DNA of 21,988 nucleotides from contig JAILAO010000011.1 of assembly GCA_024681565.1 (NCBI GenBank), positions 1-21,988 of the forward strand. Direction: 5' to 3'. How positions within the stretch are numbered: position 1 is the stretch's first letter; each line of letters begins with the position of its first letter. Shown piece after piece: positions 15,632-21,988 of the stretch. The position numbers and the translations under genes are program-made. The notes below the pieces were generated by a model. It searched no databases and was not told the origin of the DNA. It worked only from the letters and a program-made list of their open reading frames with translations. Source of the stretch: Bacteroidales bacterium. GTDB taxonomy: Bacteria > Bacteroidota > Bacteroidia > Bacteroidales > UBA932.

Positions 15632-16842
15632 AAATACAAGAATATACCGTCAGCCGGCACAACTTCGAAGAATGCATGAAATGCACCGTATGCACGGTGT
15701 ATTGCCCCGTGCTCCAGGTCAACCCGGCCTACCCGGGTCCCAAACAGGCCGGTCCTGACGGAGAGCGCCTCCGCCTCAAGAACCCGTATTTCTTCAACTA
15801 TGCGCTCAAATACTGCATGAACTGCAAGCGCTGTGAAGTCGCCTGTCCGTCCGGCGTACAGGTGGCCGACCTGATCCAGGCGGCCCGGATCCAATACAGC
15901 CACGACGCACCCAAGCTGCGTGACCGCATCCTGGCCTCCACCGACCTGATGGGTTCGCTCGCGCGTCCCTTCGCCCCGATTGTCAACGGGGTCACCGGTC
16001 TCGGCGTCACGCGTTCCGTGCTGGACGCCACCCTGCAGATCGACCACCGACGGGTCTTCCCCAAATACAGCGGACGCAGTTTTGAGGCATGGCTCCGGCG
16101 CCGGGAGAAAGAACAGGCAGCCTTCGACGAACAGGTGGCCTACTTCCACGGCTGCTATGTCAACTACAACTACCCCCAGCTGGGCAAGGACCTCGTCAAG
16201 GTGCTCAACGCCCTGGGGGTCGGCGTACAGCTGCTGGACAAAGAGAAATGCTGCGGCATCGCCTACATCACCAACGGTATGTCCGACCAGGCCGCCAGGC
16301 ACGCCGCGCACAACGTGGCGGTCCTGCGGAAAGCTGTGGAAGACAAGGGGCTCAAGGTCGTGACGACCTCCTCCACCTGCACGCTCACCCTGCGCGACGA
16401 ATACCCCAACCTGCTGAATATCGACAATGCGGCCGTCCGGGATTCCGTCCTGCTCGCCACACGCTACATCTACGAACGCCTGGAACAGGGTGCCGAACTG
16501 CACTTCCGCAAGGATTTCCATCTTAAGGTGGCCTACCACACCCCCTGCCACCTGGAACGCCTGGGCTGGGGCGTCTTCTCGGAAAGGCTGCTCCGGATGA
16601 TTCCCGGCGTGGAGTTCACCCTGCTGGACTCAGCCTGCTGCGGGATTGCCGGCACCTATGGCTTCAAAAAAGAAAATTACGCCGCCTCGCAGGCCATCGG
16701 AGAACCCCTCTTCGAGCAGATCCGGAGCATCAACCCCGAAGTCGTGGCCTGTGACTGCGAAACCTGCAAATGGCAGATCGAGATGTCCACGGACTACCCT
16801 GTCCGGCATCCCGTCTCCATCCTGGCAGAGGCCCTTGAATAA
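15628..16842 (+). CDS. glpC: Anaerobic glycerol-3-phosphate dehydrogenase subunit C
   Basis: A 404-residue iron-sulfur subunit that attaches GlpAB to the membrane and passes electrons to the quinone pool. Two [4Fe-4S] ferredoxin motifs are complete: cysteines 16, 19, 22, 26 (CMKCTVCTVYC) and 63, 66, 69, 73 (CMNCKRCEVAC). Two CCG domains follow, with CCG at 208-210 and 337-339. Each is preceded by its partner cysteine region (YFHGCY and YHTPCHLER), as in heterodisulfide reductase and glycolate oxidase electron carriers. There is no long transmembrane helix, so membrane contact is presumably peripheral, as known for GlpC. The next gene, glpQ, begins after an 18-base gap. Confidence 0.95.
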   Translation: MKIQEYTVSRHNFEECMKCTVCTVYCPVLQVNPAYPGPKQAGPDGERLRLKNPYFFNYALKYCMNCKRCEVACPSGVQVADLIQAARIQYSHDAPKLRDRILASTDLMGSLARPFAPIVNGVTGLGVTRSVLDATLQIDHRRVFPKYSGRSFEAWLRRREKEQAAFDEQVAYFHGCYVNYNYPQLGKDLVKVLNALGVGVQLLDKEKCCGIAYITNGMSDQAARHAAHNVAVLRKAVEDKGLKVVTTSSTCTLTLRDEYPNLLNIDNAAVRDSVLLATRYIYERLEQGAELHFRKDFHLKVAYHTPCHLERLGWGVFSERLLRMIPGVEFTLLDSACCGIAGTYGFKKENYAASQAIGEPLFEQIRSINPEVVACDCETCKWQIEMSTDYPVRHPVSILAEALE

Positions 16843-16860
16843 ACAGAAAAAAGAATAGAC

Positions 16861-17736
16861 ATGACCAAGAGATTACTTCAAGCGATTCTTCTGCTGGCAT
16901 CCATAAGTGCTTGTCAGCAAAAACCTTTCATCGACGTCCAGGCTCACCGGGGCGGCGCCGGGCTGATGCCGGAGAACACCCGTTCCGCAATGAAAAACGC
17001 CCTGGACATGGATGTCAACACCCTCGAATTCGACCTGCAGCTTTCACAGGACGGCCAGGTCGTGGTGTCCCACGACAACTACTTCCATCCGCGCTACGCC
17101 ACCCGCCCGGACGGTACGTGGATCCAGCCGGAAGATCCCAAGGAATATCTCTATACGATGCCTTATGACAGCATCGCCCGTTATGACGTGGGGCTGCGGC
17201 CCAGCCTCGTATGGCCGGAGAAGGCCAGAATCGCCGAGACCAAGCCGCTGGCCGGCGAACTGATCGACTTCGCGGAAAGCTATGCCAAAAAGCCGGTCCG
17301 GTACAATATCGAGATCAAGTCCTGGCCCGGTGAGGGCGAAGGGACCCTGTGGCCCGACTACAAAACCTTCTGCGACACCTGTGTCCCTTTGTTGCTCTCC
17401 AAAGGGCTCGGCGACCGTCTCATCGTCCAAAGCTTCGATGTCCGTGCGCTGGAGTACATGCATGAGAAGTGGCCGGATCTGATCCTCTCCTACCTCACGG
17501 ACGAGGACGAAGCGGATATCGAAGAAATCCTCGCCAACCTGACTTTCACCCCGCAATGGTGGAGTCCGCATTACAGCGTAGTGACACCGGAGAATGTGGC
17601 ATACTGCCATGCCAAGGGCATCGGCGTGGTCCCCTGGACCGTGGACGACCCCGTCGAGATGCGGCGTCTGGTCGACTGCGGCGTAGAAGCCATCATCTCC
17701 AATTACCCTGACCGTCTGATCGCAACCGTCCGATAA
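16861..17736 (+). CDS. glpQ: Glycerophosphodiester phosphodiesterase, lipoprotein
   Basis: A 291-residue GDPD-family enzyme that hydrolyses deacylated phospholipids (glycerophosphodiesters) to glycerol 3-phosphate and an alcohol. The catalytic core begins with AHRGGAGLMPENT (about residues 28-40), where the HR pair and Glu belong to the active site. LEFDLQLSQDGQVVVSHD (about 55-72) supplies Glu/Asp metal ligands and the second catalytic His. RYNIEIKS near 145 gives a further Glu ligand. The N-terminus is a lipoprotein signal (lipobox ISAC, Cys18), and the residues after Cys (QQKPF) are not acidic, so an inner-leaflet or periplasmic position is likely. It lies between glpC and glpT, one base before glpT, so that released G3P is delivered to the transporter. 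Confidence 0.94.
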   Translation: MTKRLLQAILLLASISACQQKPFIDVQAHRGGAGLMPENTRSAMKNALDMDVNTLEFDLQLSQDGQVVVSHDNYFHPRYATRPDGTWIQPEDPKEYLYTMPYDSIARYDVGLRPSLVWPEKARIAETKPLAGELIDFAESYAKKPVRYNIEIKSWPGEGEGTLWPDYKTFCDTCVPLLLSKGLGDRLIVQSFDVRALEYMHEKWPDLILSYLTDEDEADIEEILANLTFTPQWWSPHYSVVTPENVAYCHAKGIGVVPWTVDDPVEMRRLVDCGVEAIISNYPDRLIATVR

Positions 17737-17737
17737 T

Positions 17738-19108
17738 ATGCTTAAATTCCTTCAGCAACCGGCTTACAAACCGGCGCAGACCGGCCCGGAGGCCGATGCC
17801 AGATACAAACGCCTGCGCCTGCAGGTCTTTATCGGCGCCTTCATCGGCTATGCCGGATTCTATCTGGTCCGCAAGAACCTTTCCATGGCCATCCCGGCGA
17901 TGGCCCCGCTGGGTTTCGAGAAGACGGAACTGGGCTTTGTGCTGGGTCTCAATGCCGCAGCCTACGCGATTTCCAAGTTCCTGATGGGCAGTGTCAGCGA
18001 CCGTTCCAATGCACGGGTTTTCCTGCCCCTGGGTCTGGTCCTGACCGCAATCTCGATGTGTTTCATGATCGTTCCCATCCAATGGATCGGGGTGGAGAAC
18101 AAGACACTTGCCATCCTGGTGATGGGGATCCTGAACTGCCTGGTCGGCTGGTTCAACGGCATGGGCTGGCCGCCCTGCGGACGCGTGATGACCCACTGGT
18201 TCTCCCCCAACGAACGCGGCACGATGATGAGCATCTGGAACTGCGCCCATAACGTCGGCGGCGCGCTGGTCGGTCCTATGGCCACCTATGGAGCCGCCTG
18301 GTTCGGGAGCTGGTTCTACGGAAGCCACACGGAGCTTTATTTCCTCATCGGCACCTTCGCCTTCCCCGCCGCCGTGGCCCTGTTCATCGCCCTGCTGGCC
18401 TATGTGCTGCTCCGGGATACGCCGCAGTCCTGCGGACTCCCCTCTGTCGAGACCTGGCGCAACGACTTCCCCAAGAACTATTCCGAGAAACACGAGCAGA
18501 CTCTCTCCACCCGGGAGATCCTGTTCTCGCACGTGCTCAACAACAAATACCTCTGGTACATCGCCCTGGCCAACGCCTTCGTCTATATGGTCCGCTACGG
18601 CTGCCTGGACTGGGCGCCGACCATCCTGACCGAAAAGGGCATCGACCTCAAGAGTGCCGGCTGGGCTTACTTCGCCTATGAGTTCGCCGCCATCCCGGGC
18701 ACGCTCCTCTGCGGCTGGCTGTCCGACAAGCTTTTCCACGGACGCCGCGCCCTTCCCACGATGCTGTTCATGGCCCTGGTGCTGGTTTTCATCGTCCTGT
18801 ACTGGATCAACATCGACAACCTGACCGTCGTGATCATCTGCCTGATCGGCATCGGATTCTTCATCTACGGACCGGTGATGCTCATCGGTGTGCAGGCGTT
18901 GGACCTGGCACCCAAAAATGCAGCCGGTACGGCTGCGGGCCTTACCGGCTTTTTCGGTTATTTCCTCGGCACCTTCCTGCTGGCCAATACCGTCATCGGC
19001 ATCGTGGCCCAGCATGCAGGCTGGAGTTGGACCTTCCTCTTGCTGCTGGCTGCCTGCCTGCTCGCCATCTTCTTTATGGGACTGACGCTCAAGCAGGAAC
19101 GCAGATAG
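17738..19108 (+). CDS. glpT: Glycerol-3-phosphate transporter (OPA family, MFS)
   Basis: A 456-residue major-facilitator antiporter that brings in G3P in exchange for inorganic phosphate. Substrate-binding residues known from E. coli GlpT are conserved: Arg45 in YLVRKNLSM, the histidine of NCAHNVGG (His171) and Arg286 in VYMVRYGCLDWAPT. The GMGWPPCGRVMTHW and RDTPQSCGLP motifs are also typical of GlpT. Twelve hydrophobic segments are present, with a central hydrophilic loop at about residues 225-262. It is the last gene of the glpABCQT operon, and its stop is one base from the convergent glpF stop, leaving no room for a private terminator. Hexose-phosphate specificity is less likely given the context. 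Confidence 0.95.
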   Translation: MLKFLQQPAYKPAQTGPEADARYKRLRLQVFIGAFIGYAGFYLVRKNLSMAIPAMAPLGFEKTELGFVLGLNAAAYAISKFLMGSVSDRSNARVFLPLGLVLTAISMCFMIVPIQWIGVENKTLAILVMGILNCLVGWFNGMGWPPCGRVMTHWFSPNERGTMMSIWNCAHNVGGALVGPMATYGAAWFGSWFYGSHTELYFLIGTFAFPAAVALFIALLAYVLLRDTPQSCGLPSVETWRNDFPKNYSEKHEQTLSTREILFSHVLNNKYLWYIALANAFVYMVRYGCLDWAPTILTEKGIDLKSAGWAYFAYEFAAIPGTLLCGWLSDKLFHGRRALPTMLFMALVLVFIVLYWINIDNLTVVIICLIGIGFFIYGPVMLIGVQALDLAPKNAAGTAAGLTGFFGYFLGTFLLANTVIGIVAQHAGWSWTFLLLLAACLLAIFFMGLTLKQERR

Positions 19109-19109
19109 C

Positions 19110-19847
19110 TCAGAACACCAGCAGATACAACAGACCTGCCAGCACGGCGCCGGCCATCGGACCGGCTACCGGCACCCAGCTGTAGTTCCAGCCGCTGTCC
19201 CGCTTGCCGGCGATCGGCAGCACGGCATGTGCACAACGGGGACTGAGGTCACGCGCCGGATTCAGCGCGTACCCCGTCGTACCGCCCAGCGACATACCGA
19301 GCGACATGATCAGGCAGGTGACGGGAAGGGATCCGATTGCGCCCGTACTGGCGGCGACGCCCCCCATAGAGAAGGCATTGCCGTTCGTGCCGATGGCGAG
19401 GATGACGAAAACCAGCACGCAGGTGGCGATCACTTCACACAGCACATTGCGCCAGGGATGATAGATGGCAGGCATCGTGCAGAAGGTACCCAGGATGGTG
19501 TCAGGTTCATCTGCCGTCGCATCATAATGGTCTTTGTAGAAAAGCCATACGAGGACAGCCCCCACGAAACCGCCCAGCATCTGGGCGGCGATATAGCCGG
19601 GAACCGATGCCCACGGGAAGGTACCGGCAACCGCCAGGCCGAGGGAAACGGCCGGATTGAGATGCGCGCCGGACACAGGGCCTGCCACCAGCACACCCAT
19701 CATCACGGCGAAGCCCCAGCCCAGGGCGATGACCACCCAACCGGCGCCTTTCGCTTTGGAGTATTTCAGAGAACAGGCGGCGCACACACCGTCGCCGAGC
19801 AGCACGAGTACGAGCGTGCCGATGAATTCAAAAAGGTATTGTTCCAT
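19110..19847 (-). CDS. glpF: Glycerol facilitator (aquaglyceroporin)
   Basis: A 245-residue MIP-family channel for passive glycerol entry. Both pore half-helix motifs are present: SGAHLNPAV with NPA at 64-66, and GYALNPARDLSPR with NPA at 196-198. The Asp directly after the second NPAR (Asp200) is the mark of glycerol-conducting members, in contrast to strict aquaporins. Trp44 (ALGWGF) aligns with the selectivity-filter Trp48 of E. coli GlpF. Six hydrophobic segments fill the rest. It lies 13 bases downstream of glpK on the same strand, so both share the glpK promoter. Confidence 0.95.
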   Translation of the reverse strand: MEQYLFEFIGTLVLVLLGDGVCAACSLKYSKAKGAGWVVIALGWGFAVMMGVLVAGPVSGAHLNPAVSLGLAVAGTFPWASVPGYIAAQMLGGFVGAVLVWLFYKDHYDATADEPDTILGTFCTMPAIYHPWRNVLCEVIATCVLVFVILAIGTNGNAFSMGGVAASTGAIGSLPVTCLIMSLGMSLGGTTGYALNPARDLSPRCAHAVLPIAGKRDSGWNYSWVPVAGPMAGAVLAGLLYLLVF

Positions 19848-19860
19848 AAAAGATTAGGTT

Positions 19861-21339
<1,479 letters not shown>

Positions 21340-21367
21340 ATTATCAGGTTATAGTTTCAATGCTTAA

Positions 21368-21375
21368 CAAAGATA
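21368..21375 (-). promoter_or_regulatory. -7 box for glpK-glpF
   Basis: CAAAGATA reads TATCTTTG on the minus strand, 28 bases before the glpK ATG. No -33 TTG is recognisable 19-21 bases further upstream, where the DNA is T-rich and overlaps the box of the divergent gene. Confidence 0.65.
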
Positions 21376-21397
21376 CGGCATTTTTGCTTTTTTTATC

Positions 21398-21405
21398 TAT
21401 CTTTG
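21398..21405 (+). promoter_or_regulatory. -7 box for the outer-membrane protein gene
   Basis: TATCTTTG lies 32 bases before the ATG at 21438, and the leader is AT-rich (ATTAATTAACA). A TTTG at 21383-21386 is too close to serve as the -33 element, and none is seen at the normal distance. Confidence 0.65.
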
Positions 21406-21437
21406 TTGCGAAATATAACCACAGTTATTAATTAACA

Positions 21438-21988
21438 ATGAAAAAACTCCTAACCTTTGTGCTGCTTTTTGCAGCCCTCTGTTCCGCCCGTGCACAAGAA
21501 GAGATCACCAAGACCGGACTCAACTTCGGTCCGCTTCCCGCTGTCGGGTATTCTTCCGACCTTGGCTGGCACTATGGCGTACTGTCCGATATTTACTGGT
21601 ACGGAGACGGTTCGACCTATCCGGACTACGTATGGAAAGCGAATGTCGAAGTGTCCCGGTATTCCAAGGGCAACACGATCCTCCACTCTTTCTTCGACAG
21701 CAAATATCTGATCCCGGGTCTGCGCGTTTCCGCCGCCGTCTCCTGGTTCGGCAACAAGACCACCAATTTCTACGGCTTCAACGGTGCCAATTCCCTGTAT
21801 ATTCCCGCCATGGACAAGATCGTCGACGGACAGGGCTTGTATCTGATGCGGCGTGACATCTTCCGCATCCAGACCTGCTTCCAGGGGACCTTCGGCGACA
21901 GCAACTGGGGTTGGGCCGCCGGTCTGACCTACTGGAACATCAAGACCGGACACGCCGTCAACAAAGGGCTGAGCGGCGGTGCGAATGA
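21438..21988 (+). CDS. Outer-membrane beta-barrel protein (BamA/TamA-like), 5' part only
   Basis: The frame opens at ATG 21438 and stays open to the end of the window (183 codons), so the C-terminus is missing. A signal peptide is clear (MKKLLTFVLLFAALCSARAQ). The mature part begins EEITKTGLNFGPLPAVGYSSD and continues with alternating aromatic strands (YGVLSDIYWYGDGSTYPDY, FGNKTTNFYGFNG). That start motif is familiar from a Bacteroidota family annotated as BamA/TamA or surface-antigen outer-membrane proteins. The many Tyr, Trp and Gly residues and paired strands fit a beta barrel. Export cargo or role is not known. It is transcribed away from glpK through a mirrored promoter. Confidence 0.8.
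   Translation, partial: MKKLLTFVLLFAALCSARAQEEITKTGLNFGPLPAVGYSSDLGWHYGVLSDIYWYGDGSTYPDYVWKANVEVSRYSKGNTILHSFFDSKYLIPGLRVSAAVSWFGNKTTNFYGFNGANSLYIPAMDKIVDGQGLYLMRRDIFRIQTCFQGTFGDSNWGWAAGLTYWNIKTGHAVNKGLSGGAN

Larger units (their letters stand above)
21366..21407. repeat. 10-bp inverted repeat formed by two facing promoter boxes
   Basis: AACAAAGATA (21366-21375) and TATCTTTGTT (21398-21407) are exact reverse complements with 22 bases between. Each arm is a -7 box of one divergent gene plus two flanking bases. The identity beyond the core may be chance or may reflect a shared regulator. Confidence 0.7.

Overview
The window looks like a chromosomal segment of a high-GC member of the Bacteroidota, probably a gut-type Bacteroidales. 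The lineage call rests on three things. Repeated Bacteroidota-type promoter boxes (TAnnTTTG, mostly TATCTTTG) lie just upstream of genes. Start codons follow A-rich stretches with no Shine-Dalgarno sequence. The protein repertoire fits as well: a Na/Pi cotransporter with PhoU domain, a histidine-type phosphatase, UPF0371/DUF1846, and an outer-membrane protein that begins with a TGLNFGPLPAVGYSSD-type motif. Gene density is very high. I see no tRNA, rRNA, CRISPR array, insertion sequence or phage gene. No gap between genes exceeds about 170 bases.

Layout. (1) 1-119 is the 3' end of an unidentified gene. (2) 195-3135 is a phosphate-acquisition pair: Na+/Pi cotransporter then exported histidine acid phosphatase. 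A degenerate esterase tail (about 3136-3263) and an ElaA-type acetyltransferase (3301-3753) follow. (3) 3756-5765, minus strand, is a BCCT (betaine/choline) transporter. (4) 5943-7362 holds two consecutive SAM methyltransferases, the second membrane-anchored. (5) 7368-9304, minus strand, is an MBL-fold hydrolase followed by a membrane-anchored metallophosphoesterase. (6) 9384-10274 is an exported HSL-type esterase and 10342-11820 a UPF0371/DUF1846 protein. (7) 11856-12815, minus strand, is a lipoprotein alpha/beta hydrolase. (8) 12897-21339 is a near-complete glycerol / glycerol-3-phosphate regulon: glpA-glpB-glpC-glpQ-glpT on the plus strand meeting glpK-glpF on the minus strand. (9) From 21438 the start of an outer-membrane beta-barrel protein runs off the end.

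How the genes fit together. In the glp island, GlpF admits glycerol and GlpK phosphorylates it to sn-glycerol 3-phosphate (G3P). The GlpQ lipoprotein releases G3P from glycerophosphodiesters outside the cytoplasm and GlpT imports it in exchange for phosphate. GlpABC oxidises G3P to dihydroxyacetone phosphate and passes electrons to the quinone pool, which suits anaerobic respiration. No GlpR-like or other regulator is encoded in the window. At the other end, the phosphatase would release phosphate that the Na+/Pi cotransporter imports.

I found no convincing novel multi-gene system. The points most worth a second look are a perfect 16-bp inverted repeat built around the Na/Pi promoter, an imperfect operator-like repeat upstream of the methyltransferase pair, mirrored divergent promoters between glpK and the outer-membrane gene, the orphan esterase tail, a GlpK lacking the E. 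coli-type FBP loop, and several convergent genes separated by only 1-5 bases.
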